In this document: one piece after another, positions 1-7,601 of the stretch
How the letters are laid out: every line of letters starts with the position of its first letter
Position numbering within the stretch: the first letter of the stretch is position 1
Origin: Simiduia curdlanivorans
GTDB lineage: Bacteria; Pseudomonadota; Gammaproteobacteria; Pseudomonadales; Cellvibrionaceae
NCBI RefSeq assembly: GCF_030409605.1
Contig: NZ_JAUFQG010000006.1
Location: forward strand, 186,001 to 250,000
DNA length: 64,000 nt
Direction: 5' to 3'
Position numbers and translations under genes: made by a program
Notes under the pieces: model-generated
Seen by the model: only the letters and a program-made list of their open reading frames with translations
Databases searched by the model: none
Told to the model about the DNA's origin: nothing

Positions 1-476
1 GACATTTCACACTTGCGAAATATATCCAAAGATTCGCTCATATGGGATTTCAGCAAGGTATTCAAGGCGCGGTAAAACATCGCATCACTATCGGCGGTAA
101 AAGAGCGAGTGGGATTTTCCAGCTGATAAAAACTAACATGTCCCTGATCGCGATTAATAACCAAGCGCCAGCGCTCTAGCCCTTGGTCAGCGGCGAGTTC
201 AATTTCAATAACGTGGTTGTGGCTTTTTATAATGTGGTCAATAAACTGAGGACTTTGCACTGTTAACGAACCTTGCAACAGCGCTAACTTATCCCTATCG
301 CGGGTTTGCCACACCTCGCGCTCACTGTTAGTGGTACAAAAAATCGTCGTCATCGCCAGCCATTCTCGCTCCGAAAAATCCGGGCTCACAGGCTTTTCGC
401 TACAGCCCTGTACGCTAAGGCCGCAGAAGATAACAAGCGCGAGCGCAGTCAGGTTAGATAATGATATTGTTTTCAT
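1..476 (-). CDS. Putative lipoprotein, C-terminus beyond the window
   Basis: The reading frame opens at an ATG at 476 and stays open to base 1, so the gene is cut by the left edge. The product begins with a basic residue and a hydrophobic stretch (residues 5-22), then V-Q-G-C with Cys25, which looks like a signal peptidase II lipobox. About 158 residues are visible. The mature part is mixed polar with several aromatic residues, and I recognise no domain. It is probably anchored in the inner or outer membrane. The next gene leftward on this strand is unseen. The lipobox is imperfect (Gln at -2), so plain secretion is possible. Function unknown. Confidence 0.6.
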   Translation of the reverse strand, partial: MKTISLSNLTALALVIFCGLSVQGCSEKPVSPDFSEREWLAMTTIFCTTNSEREVWQTRDRDKLALLQGSLTVQSPQFIDHIIKSHNHVIEIELAADQGLERWRLVINRDQGHVSFYQLENPTRSFTADSDAMFYRALNTLLKSHMSESLDIFRKCEM

Positions 477-528
477 AAGACTCAAATTATCAAAAGGCGT
501 TATCAAAAAGTATTTTCATACAGCGAAA

Positions 529-1293
529 TCAAACAGACAATAAATCCCACAGTAGTTTCGCCGACAAGCTAAGGGATAATACCACCAACAGGGGCTTAAC
601 TAACCCCGCCCCTCGCGCGAAAACCAATTTAGCCCCCACCCTACCACCGGCAAACTGACCAACGGCCATAATCAAGCCAAGGGTCCAGAGCACTTGACCA
701 CCGAGAGTGAAAAACAACAAAGACGCCAAGTTAGAGGTGAAGTTAAGTAGTTTCGTATGGGCCGTGGCCTTGCGCAACCCCATACCCGCTAGGCTTATAA
801 AGCCCAAGGCATAAAAAGATCCTACGCCCGGGCCAAAAAAACCATCGTAGAAACCGCACCCTGCGCCGATGCTAAACGCAAAAGCCCGCTCGCTTAGGCG
901 CCGCTCAGAATCATCATCGCGCATGCGCGGCGAAAGGATGAAGTAGATCGACATGGCGATCAATAAAAACGGCAGCAGCCAATCCATCAACTGACTATCC
1001 ACCTGCTGCACCAATAGGGTACCCAAAGCGCTACCGAAAAAGGTACAGACTAAGGTGAGTAACATGGGTTTTAGCGCCAACAAACCGCGCCGCCAGAAAA
1101 ACCAGGTGGCCGAGGCTGAGCCGAAGCAGGCTTGTAGTTTATTGGTGGCGAGTGCTTGGGCGGGGCTCAAGCCACAGGCGAGCAGCGCCGGCACCGTTAA
1201 CAGGCCGCCGCCACCGGCAATTGCATCGATGGTGCCGGCGGCGAAAGCAACCGCGAGCAACAGCAGTAGGGTTGTTAGTTCGAGTTCAATCAC
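529..1293 (-). CDS. TSUP (TauE/SafE) family membrane permease
   Basis: This 254-residue, very hydrophobic protein has about eight predicted membrane segments. Near the N-terminus is the family signature G-T-I-D-A-I-A-G-G-G-G-L (about residues 20-31), and a related repeat, F-Y-D-G-F-F-G-P-G-V-G-S-F, follows near residues 148-160. The family (PF01925, YfcA-like) transports sulfite, sulfoacetate and other small organosulfur anions across the inner membrane. The substrate here cannot be told from sequence. The start is a GTG at 1293 with no clear ribosome site. The ATG just upstream is out of frame. It appears to stand alone between two lipoprotein genes on the same strand. Confidence 0.85.
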   Translation of the reverse strand: MIELELTTLLLLLAVAFAAGTIDAIAGGGGLLTVPALLACGLSPAQALATNKLQACFGSASATWFFWRRGLLALKPMLLTLVCTFFGSALGTLLVQQVDSQLMDWLLPFLLIAMSIYFILSPRMRDDDSERRLSERAFAFSIGAGCGFYDGFFGPGVGSFYALGFISLAGMGLRKATAHTKLLNFTSNLASLLFFTLGGQVLWTLGLIMAVGQFAGGRVGAKLVFARGAGLVKPLLVVLSLSLSAKLLWDLLSV

Positions 1294-1345
1294 GCGCCAT
1301 TCACACCGAATCCAAGGTTAGAATAGTTAATCCACCGGCAACAAA

Positions 1346-1365
1346 AAGGGCTCGTGCGAGCCCTT
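1346..1365 (-). terminator. Rho-independent terminator of the M28 peptidase gene
   Basis: A perfect 9-bp stem (AAGGGCTCG / CGAGCCCTT) with a TG loop lies just past the stop at 1392. In the leftward direction it is followed by a run of five T residues, as expected for intrinsic termination of the minus-strand transcript. Confidence 0.7.
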
Positions 1366-1391
1366 CCTACAACGCCGAATAATTACCCGTA

Positions 1392-3122
1392 TCAGTTCGG
1401 GCAGCGCTGCTCTTTGGCTGCTTTACAGGCGGCAATGGCCGCGAGGCGCGCCGCTTTAAACTCGCTGGTGTCAAACCACTTTGGAAAAAAGTCGCCCACG
1501 GCCAGCGCATAGCCAACATCGTAATACAGCTGCATATCTTCTGCCGCGCCGAGTAAATTCCAAGTCGGGTCATACTCGTCACCAGGCTTATGGTAGCGAT
1601 GCGAGCCGTAGTCAGCCGCTTGTGCTGCGCCGTAACTGTGGCCGTGCTCGCGATTTTCCAGGCCGCCTTTAGCGTACAGCACAGGAACGCCAATTTTAGA
1701 CAGGTTGAAATGGTCTGACCGGTAGAAATAGCCCTTTTCCGGTGTCGGCTCGCGCACTAACTCGCGCTGCTGTTTTTCTGCGGCGGTTTTTAACAATCCC
1801 TCCATTTCACTGGAGCCATAACCAATAACAACCACATCTTTGGTTGGGCCGTTGACGTTCATGGCATCCATATTTATGCCGCCGACCGTCTTATAGGATT
1901 TAAACACCGGGTGCTGGCTATAGTAGGCAGACCCGAGTAAACCCGATTCTTCGGCGGTAACGGCCACAAACAAGATGCTGCGCTGCAGTTTGTCCTCAAC
2001 CGCCATAAAACTCTTGGCCAGACCTAACAAGGCGCTGGTGCCGGTAGCGTTATCCACCGCGCCATTAAAGGTGTGATCTTGGCCTTCGGCACCCGGCTTT
2101 TGGCCGAGGTGATCCCAGTGTGCCATATAGATCACCACCTCATCAGAGCGCTTATGACCTGGAATTAACGCGAGCACATTTCGACTTTCCGAATAGCGCA
2201 ACGCAATAGATAAGGTGACACTCGCCTTGGCTGCCAATGGCTGAGCTTTAAAATCCCGGCTACTGGCCTGCTGCTCTAATGCCATGAGGTCGAGACCCGC
2301 TTGGGCAAATAGGGCCTCAGCCTTTGCATGGGTTATCCATCCCTCCACGGCCACCCGTTCGGCACCCTTGCTGTCACTGGCCAAACTGATTTGCTCGCCA
2401 GACCAACTGCCGCTAACCACTTCCCAAGGATAGCCCGCCGCACCAGTTTCATGAACGATAAGCACAGCCGCAGCGCCTTGGCGGGCCGCCTCTTCGTATT
2501 TGTAGGTCCAGCGACCGTAATAAGTCATGGCATTGCCATTAAAGAGCGCGCTGTCTTGGGTCGCATAACCAGGGTCATTGACCAGTACCACGACGGTTTT
2601 ACCCTTCACGTCAACGCCGGCATAGTCATCCCACTGGTATTCTGGCGCGACGATACCGTAACCCACGAACACCATGTCGCTAGCGTCTAGAACCACACGT
2701 TCTTGCTCGCGCTTGGACCAGAGCATGACGTCGACGCCGCTTTTCAACTGCATCAGCTCCTTGCCGGTAATGGTCATTTCAGGACTGGCGGTCAAGGACG
2801 CACTCACCACCGGCACGTTTTGGAACCAGCTGTCGTTGTTGCCTGGGATTAGGCCTAGCTTGCCGAACTCGGCGGCCAAGTAATTAACGGTTTTTTCTTC
2901 ACCCGCGGTTGCGGGTGCACGGCCTTCAAACTCATCAGATGCCAAAACGGCAATGTGTTTGTGTAAATCCGCCGCAAAGGTTTCAACCTGCACTTTGGGA
3001 TCGACCCTGTTGCTCGGCTGATTTTTCGCTGTCTGGCTTTGCGCTGGCGGCTGATCAGACTCACAGCCAAGCAGTGAAATAAAGCAGGCCATACTCAGCG
3101 CAAGCCAAGTGGAATGTTTCAT
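1392..3122 (-). CDS. M28 family metallopeptidase, PA-domain lipoprotein
   Basis: A 576-residue exported zinc aminopeptidase of the M28 family. The start at 3122 is chosen because AGGAG lies eight bases upstream and the protein then opens with a signal peptide ending in L-L-G-C (Cys20), a good lipobox. A protease-associated (PA) insert spans roughly residues 150-300. The di-zinc catalytic core follows, with H335 in A-H-W-D-H, D357 in G-A-V-D-N, E391/E392 in T-A-E-E-S-G, D419 in I-N-M-D-A and H471 in R-S-D-H-F. All expected metal and base residues are present, so it should be active. It likely trims peptides in the periplasm or at the outer membrane. An exported DUF885 peptidase lies just upstream on the same strand, suggesting a joint role in peptide scavenging. 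Confidence 0.92.
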   Translation of the reverse strand: MKHSTWLALSMACFISLLGCESDQPPAQSQTAKNQPSNRVDPKVQVETFAADLHKHIAVLASDEFEGRAPATAGEEKTVNYLAAEFGKLGLIPGNNDSWFQNVPVVSASLTASPEMTITGKELMQLKSGVDVMLWSKREQERVVLDASDMVFVGYGIVAPEYQWDDYAGVDVKGKTVVVLVNDPGYATQDSALFNGNAMTYYGRWTYKYEEAARQGAAAVLIVHETGAAGYPWEVVSGSWSGEQISLASDSKGAERVAVEGWITHAKAEALFAQAGLDLMALEQQASSRDFKAQPLAAKASVTLSIALRYSESRNVLALIPGHKRSDEVVIYMAHWDHLGQKPGAEGQDHTFNGAVDNATGTSALLGLAKSFMAVEDKLQRSILFVAVTAEESGLLGSAYYSQHPVFKSYKTVGGINMDAMNVNGPTKDVVVIGYGSSEMEGLLKTAAEKQQRELVREPTPEKGYFYRSDHFNLSKIGVPVLYAKGGLENREHGHSYGAAQAADYGSHRYHKPGDEYDPTWNLLGAAEDMQLYYDVGYALAVGDFFPKWFDTSEFKAARLAAIAACKAAKEQRCPN

Positions 3123-3149
3123 GGGATTGACTCCTAGAAGTATCTGCAC

Positions 3150-3167
3150 AGCCCGCTAAAGCGGGCT
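3150..3167. other. Hairpin in the leader of the M28 gene
   Basis: The sequence AGCCCGC-TAAA-GCGGGCT forms a perfect 7-bp stem 28 bases upstream of the M28 start. A short T-rich stretch follows only on the plus-strand side, so it is a poor terminator for the leftward DUF885 gene. It may be a leader structure. The rest of 3168-3367 holds no gene that I can see. Confidence 0.35.
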
Positions 3168-3367
3168 CAATTTTCTTGTACTTCTAAGACGAGCGGATAG
3201 GTCTTTGCCTCAATCTAGAGCCGACAACACAGGCAATGGTGTGACCTAAGCACAGAAAAGTCACCGCGAGCGCTAATTCGCGGAGACTTTTTCAAATTCT
3301 AGCGTGTTTGAAAGGCTCGCTCGTGCAGCTATGCCTAACTCACTCGAGACACTGCAGTTTCGAAACC

Positions 3368-5137
3368 TTAGTGCGCGCGCATATTGTCTTTGATGACCTT
3401 CACCGGCGCGCTGCCATAACCTAAAAACTCATTGTGAAAAGCTTTCAAATTAAAGTCCTCGCCCAAGCGTTGCTTTTGCTCTTCTCGAAAAGCGTAAATT
3501 TCTTTATAACCGGTAAAGTAGCTGGTCAGCTGCACCTGGCTTAGGCTAGCGCGGCGCCACTTGCCTCTCGCTTCAGCCTCTTCTTGGAAGGCCTCATTCA
3601 TTAACAGCGCCAGCGCAGCCTGCTCGTCCATACCCAGCACTTGAATGGAGTAATCGAGAATCGTGTTTACCACCGTGCGCAAATTCCATTTGTAATACAT
3701 TAGCCAAAGTTCCGGCTGACCTTCACCGTAGCCCTGTTCCAACATCATTCGCTCGGTGTATACCGCCCACCCCTCAATCATTGCACCATTGCCGAATATG
3801 GCCTTAATTAAACTCGGCGACTTATTAGCGTGCACCAACTGTGTATAGTGGCCCGGTACTGCCTCGTGAATATTTAAGATCTGCATGGTGTAGCTGTTGT
3901 ACTCGCGCAAATGGCTTTCCTGCATTTCAGGGCTCAAGTCATCCACCGGCGACACATTGTAATAGGTGTTAGCGGCGCTGTCGTAGGGGCCTGGCGCCTC
4001 AATGGAGGCGATAGAAAAGCCGCGCTGATAAGCCGGTGTTTCGCGCACAACCAATGGTTTATTTCTATCGGTATCCATCAAATCATGTTCGACTACGAAG
4101 GCATCAAGCGCGGGAATCTGTGTTTGCACGGCAGCCACGAACTCACTTGGCTTGGCGTGCTCGAGTGAAACCTGTTCAATCACTCGACCGATCAAGATCA
4201 ACGAATCCTCGGGCATTGGTTGCTCGGGAAAATAGCGCGGCCAGAGTTGTTCGGCCAGAGTGGCCATCTCCACGTGAATCTTAGCTTTTTCCGCTAAGGC
4301 CATTTCGTACACCTGTTTGGCGCTGAACTCAGACACAATGTCGAAGCTAAACTTCTGCTCGTACAGCGCTTCACCGATGCGAAAATCCTTCGCGCCACCC
4401 GCTTCTAATGCCGGTACCATCTGTTCTAAAAATTCCACATAATGTTCGATAGCCGCAACCGCTTGTTGCGTGTGCATCACGAGATCCTGCTTAGTTTTTT
4501 CAGATATGGCTGCACTTTCAATCGCCTCCTGTAAACCACCCTCTAAAAGCCCAATAGCACCCCTATTTTGATCAATAGCCAACAGGGTTTGTGGTAGCGC
4601 CGGGGAAACAATATTCGCCTCTGCGGCTTGATAATATGCGGGTACCTTGATCAAGCGCTCGTTGATCGCGGCAAGCCTTTCTTCAATAGGGGCGTATTCG
4701 GTATTCAGAATCAGGCCGATTGGCCCGGCGACATTATAGTGTGAAGGGTTCCACTGATAATCCTTAAAAGTGGACAACCGCCACTGCCAAGAGCGCAACT
4801 CATTATCAATAATCGCCCAGTCACCTTTATTGGTGCCATTTAGCTCATCGACCGAAAACTTAGCCAACAACGCCATGTGTTGACTTATAAATTCTGCGTC
4901 GGCGGCACGTGCGGCGGCATCATTAATACGTAAGTGCGACGCAAATTCATAGCGACCATTGTATAAGGCATATTCTGGCGATACTTGCCAAAAGCTTTCC
5001 AAAAAGGCATTTTTATATTGATCAAAAGCCACATTTGTATCAATTTCTGCTTTTTCTGAAGGTGCTTTAGAGCAACCAGCCAACAGGAATGAAAAAGCCA
5101 AGATAACCCCAATTAGTCCACGCGAAAGAGTAAGCAC
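3368..5137 (-). CDS. DUF885 family peptidase-like lipoprotein
   Basis: A 589-residue protein of the DUF885 family (PF05960), whose members resemble zinc carboxypeptidases and dipeptidases. The C-terminal half has the family signature H-E-A-V-P-G-H (near residues 430-436), a variant HExxH-type motif with a spaced second histidine. The E-G-W-A-V-Y-T-E-R motif just after it supplies the expected downstream glutamate. The N-terminus is a signal peptide with lipobox L-A-G-C, so the protein is a periplasmic lipoprotein. The start is a GTG at 5137, preceded by GGAG at good spacing. Length is normal for the family. Its exact substrate is unknown. The same-strand M28 peptidase downstream suggests a shared role in peptide breakdown. 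Confidence 0.9.
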   Translation of the reverse strand: MLTLSRGLIGVILAFSFLLAGCSKAPSEKAEIDTNVAFDQYKNAFLESFWQVSPEYALYNGRYEFASHLRINDAAARAADAEFISQHMALLAKFSVDELNGTNKGDWAIIDNELRSWQWRLSTFKDYQWNPSHYNVAGPIGLILNTEYAPIEERLAAINERLIKVPAYYQAAEANIVSPALPQTLLAIDQNRGAIGLLEGGLQEAIESAAISEKTKQDLVMHTQQAVAAIEHYVEFLEQMVPALEAGGAKDFRIGEALYEQKFSFDIVSEFSAKQVYEMALAEKAKIHVEMATLAEQLWPRYFPEQPMPEDSLILIGRVIEQVSLEHAKPSEFVAAVQTQIPALDAFVVEHDLMDTDRNKPLVVRETPAYQRGFSIASIEAPGPYDSAANTYYNVSPVDDLSPEMQESHLREYNSYTMQILNIHEAVPGHYTQLVHANKSPSLIKAIFGNGAMIEGWAVYTERMMLEQGYGEGQPELWLMYYKWNLRTVVNTILDYSIQVLGMDEQAALALLMNEAFQEEAEARGKWRRASLSQVQLTSYFTGYKEIYAFREEQKQRLGEDFNLKAFHNEFLGYGSAPVKVIKDNMRAH

Positions 5138-5296
5138 AGTGTGTCTCCAAACTATTTATTGTAGAAGCAAGCTATTAAGACGAGCTGGAAAGCCAAACCC
5201 AGCAAGGGATATCCATAATATATTCGCTTAAACACTTGAAAATCGCGCGCCGCAACCACACTATTAAGGCACATCGCGCGAGGTTCAGCGGCGTTT

Positions 5297-5623
5297 ATGC
5301 ATCAGCTCAAAAATCAGCTCCCCTTAAGCATCTCCAAGCTCTTTCATATTGCTGGCACCATTGCGCTGGCGCTGTTATTTGTCACCTCATCCGCCAATCA
5401 AGACAGCCACCAAAACCAGCAGGCTAAAACTTGGAAACTAGAAGTTTCAGCCTGCCAGGCATCGGAGCCACAAAGCCAAGACGACCAACCTTGGGCTGGC
5501 AACAGCGACGCACACCCACTCACAACCACTCAGCCAGCCTACAAAGGCGGTCGATCCTACTCGCATCACGCCAACCAGCACAGCTACGCCTTCAGCATTC
5601 GAGCACCACCACAACTTTCCTAG
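5297..5623 (+). CDS. Doubtful small exported protein
   Basis: A possible 108-residue product with a hydrophobic stretch (about residues 13-33) that could be a signal peptide or membrane anchor. The rest is polar, rich in Gln, His, Ser and Pro, with no recognisable domain. The ribosome site is poor (GAGG is too far away). The stop codon TAG at 5621 sits exactly in the target-site duplication of the MITE-like element that follows, so the original ORF, if real, may once have been longer. It could equally be chance. The stretch 5138-5296 upstream holds nothing I can support. Confidence 0.3.
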   Translation: MHQLKNQLPLSISKLFHIAGTIALALLFVTSSANQDSHQNQQAKTWKLEVSACQASEPQSQDDQPWAGNSDAHPLTTTQPAYKGGRSYSHHANQHSYAFSIRAPPQLS

Positions 5624-5905
5624 GGAACCTCTGAATAACTCTGGTACCGCTCTGCGTGACCTGTAGCGGTCAGCCGCAAGACGAGTTTCGCAGCTAATGG
5701 CCTTAGCCCTAAGCAAGAAGCTCAACGCAGCGGATGGCCGCTAAAGGCCGCGCCCTGCGGGGCTTCCAGCAAATCCCGTGTGAGTTGGGGGCGGCCATCC
5801 GCTTGCGACTTCTCGACAGACCCCGGTATGCCTTCGAAGCCGCGCCTAGCCCACGAAATTTGCTGGAAGCCAAAGCGGCACCAGAGTTATTCAGAGGTTG
5901 CCTAG
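5620..5905. mobile_element. MITE-like element with 28-bp inverted ends and CTAG duplication
   Basis: The left end at 5624 (GGAACCTCTGAATAACTC and on to about 5651) is the inverted copy of the right end (5874-5901) with two mismatches in 28 bases. CTAG flanks both ends (5620-5623 and 5902-5905), as a 4-bp target duplication would. The interior has no credible gene, but it has further inverted pairs: 5730-5741 with 5791-5802, and 5761-5774 with 5858-5871. About 278 bp, non-coding and self-complementary, it fits a non-autonomous element moved in trans by a transposase. An IS5-type enzyme is plausible from the YTAR-like target, but this is inference. Confidence 0.75.
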
Positions 5906-5987
5906 CTATCTCTTAAGCAACAACAACTGTGCCGCAACGCATCCAACCCGATGCCGGCCTTGCTATGTCTATAACTAGGATAAACCC

Positions 5988-6548
5988 ATGAAAACGTTAA
6001 ATTTATTGAGATTAAAACAACCGCTGACTATCGCCACCCCAAACACTGCGCAACTTTTACTCACATCACCTGCAACCAGCGTCATGCACGACTTTGAGGT
6101 ATCTGCCCCCTTGCTAATTGAAGCTAGCACGCTAGTAAGAGATGCCGCGTTAATCATGCAGCGGGCACACGTACACTTTAAATTAGTGCTGGATGACGCC
6201 GATCTATTGGTGGGAACGCTCAACTATAATCAGGTATCGCTACAATGTCAGATGATTAAAAAAGCGGAGGGCTACGATGTAGATTCGCTGACAGTGGTCG
6301 ATGTCATGACGTCCATAGACGCGCAAAGCGCACTCGAGTATGACGAGGTCAAGAAGAGTACCATTGGCCATGTGCTTAACACCTTAGCGACAGACGGACT
6401 GCAACACAGCTTGGTGATTGATAGCCATACAAACACCATTAGAGGCGTCATCAATGCCGAGAACCTCGCCCGCCAAATAAACGCCCCCATTCAGCTAAGA
6501 CGTAAACCAAACTTTGGCGAGCTGTTTAAGGAATTGCACGTGAATTGA
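5988..6548 (+). CDS. CBS-domain pair protein
   Basis: A 186-residue soluble protein consisting mainly of two CBS motifs. The first begins at S-V-M-H-D-F (about residue 31) and ends near V-G-T-L; the second begins at V-V-D-V-M-T-S (about 103) and ends with the typical I-R-G-V-I-N-A-E-N strand. CBS pairs bind adenosine nucleotides and act as sensor modules. No catalytic or membrane domain is attached, so this is a stand-alone sensor or regulator of an unknown partner. AGGA lies seven bases before the ATG. The gene is monocistronic, with a strong hairpin terminator downstream. Confidence 0.85.
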   Translation: MKTLNLLRLKQPLTIATPNTAQLLLTSPATSVMHDFEVSAPLLIEASTLVRDAALIMQRAHVHFKLVLDDADLLVGTLNYNQVSLQCQMIKKAEGYDVDSLTVVDVMTSIDAQSALEYDEVKKSTIGHVLNTLATDGLQHSLVIDSHTNTIRGVINAENLARQINAPIQLRRKPNFGELFKELHVN

Positions 6549-6610
6549 GATAAACGTTAGAAGGATAAACTTTTAGATTCAGACATGGTCCAACAGCAAT
6601 AGCCAGGCCA

Positions 6611-6641
6611 CTAAAAACCCCATTCTCGATGGGGTTTTTAG
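6611..6641 (+). terminator. Rho-independent terminator after the CBS gene
   Basis: CTAAAAACCCCAT and ATGGGGTTTTTAG form a 13-bp stem around a short TCTCG-type loop. The arms carry A and T runs, so it can work in both directions. It lies 63 bases past the CBS gene stop. Confidence 0.85.
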
Positions 6642-6745
6642 TTTGAAAATAAAAGATTTATCAACCATGACATAAACATTATGATTGCCAATACTCTTCG
6701 CCGCCCTCGGCACTAGCGCAACTAAGCACACGGCTAGATAGCATC

Positions 6746-6790
6746 AATGGATAGATATAGACAATGGATAGATATAGACAATGGATATTG
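6746..6790 (+). repeat. 17-bp tandem repeat across the start of the SpeE-like gene
   Basis: The unit AATGGATAGATATAGAC occurs at 6746-6762 and 6763-6779, with a partial third copy (AATGGATA) from 6780. Each copy carries an ATG. Because the unit is not a multiple of three, the three ATGs lie in three frames, and only the last (6781) opens the gene. There is no evident Shine-Dalgarno sequence. Confidence 0.85.
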
Positions 6791-7587
6791 CCAGTAAAAT
6801 TCGACGCGCGCTGAACAGTTTTTCCTCGAAACCCTTATGCCAAACCAAAGACGAGTATGGTGATGTTTTCGTATTTGAAAATAAGGGCCTTAGAGTACTG
6901 AGCTTTGACGAGCGCTTCGAGCAAAGCACCATGGCCATTAGTACGCCTAGCAAACCCATGCACCGCTATATTCGCGCGATGCTAATTAGTCTAGCGTTTC
7001 ACCAGCCGAACAATATTCTACACCTTGGCCTTGGCGGTGGCGCATTGTTAAGGGCTTGCCATAAAGTAAATCCACTGGCAAAGCAAACCGCAATAGAACT
7101 TAGGCCTGGCGTTAAGCGCCTAGCGGAACAATACTTTTTAACGGAAGAATTTTATTCACCGCAAGCGCATACCACTATCCTGTGCGACAACGCCCAACGC
7201 TATATCGCCGGCCAAAGCCCCGGCCGGTTCGAGTTAATATTTTCAGATATTTACATGGCCAGCGGCATGGATATCTCACAGAAAACAAACCGCTACCTAG
7301 CGAACTGCGCCAAGCTGCTAACCGACGACGGCTGGCTAGCTATTAATTACACGCAGTTACCGGCCTTTGACGACCAATGTTTCACCACCCTCAACCAGCA
7401 CTTTAAAACACTACTCATTGCCAGCATCGACGCTCTGAACCATATTGTGCTGGCGGGAAAAAAAGATCTTGAAAAGCCATTGACGGCTTATGCCAGCCAA
7501 GTAAAGGCACTGGGAGAAAAATTAGACGTAGCTTTACTAAAGGAGTTTAAACAACTCCAACATCAGCAAGATTTTTACAATTTATAA
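6781..7587 (+). CDS. Spermidine-synthase-like methyltransferase-fold protein
   Basis: A 268-residue protein with a Rossmann-type core like polyamine aminopropyltransferases. The nucleotide-loop strand I-L-H-L-G-L-G-G-G-A-L-L is near residues 78-89, the acidic strand end T-A-I-E-L is near 108, and an F-S-D-I-Y motif sits near 154. True SpeE enzymes usually carry a longer N-terminal domain and a conserved gatekeeper pattern that I do not see clearly. A role in spermidine synthesis is therefore uncertain, and a spermidine synthase-like or methyltransferase annotation is safer. Start 6781 is the only in-frame ATG of three repeat-borne ATGs. It converges on glpD with a 14-base gap. Confidence 0.75.
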   Translation: MDIASKIRRALNSFSSKPLCQTKDEYGDVFVFENKGLRVLSFDERFEQSTMAISTPSKPMHRYIRAMLISLAFHQPNNILHLGLGGGALLRACHKVNPLAKQTAIELRPGVKRLAEQYFLTEEFYSPQAHTTILCDNAQRYIAGQSPGRFELIFSDIYMASGMDISQKTNRYLANCAKLLTDDGWLAINYTQLPAFDDQCFTTLNQHFKTLLIASIDALNHIVLAGKKDLEKPLTAYASQVKALGEKLDVALLKEFKQLQHQQDFYNL

Positions 7588-7601
7588 ATTAACAATGGCG
7601 T

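Noticed and set aside
5447..5916. Open frames inside the MITE-like element
   Set aside because: They follow the inverted repeats, have no ribosome site and no protein-like composition.
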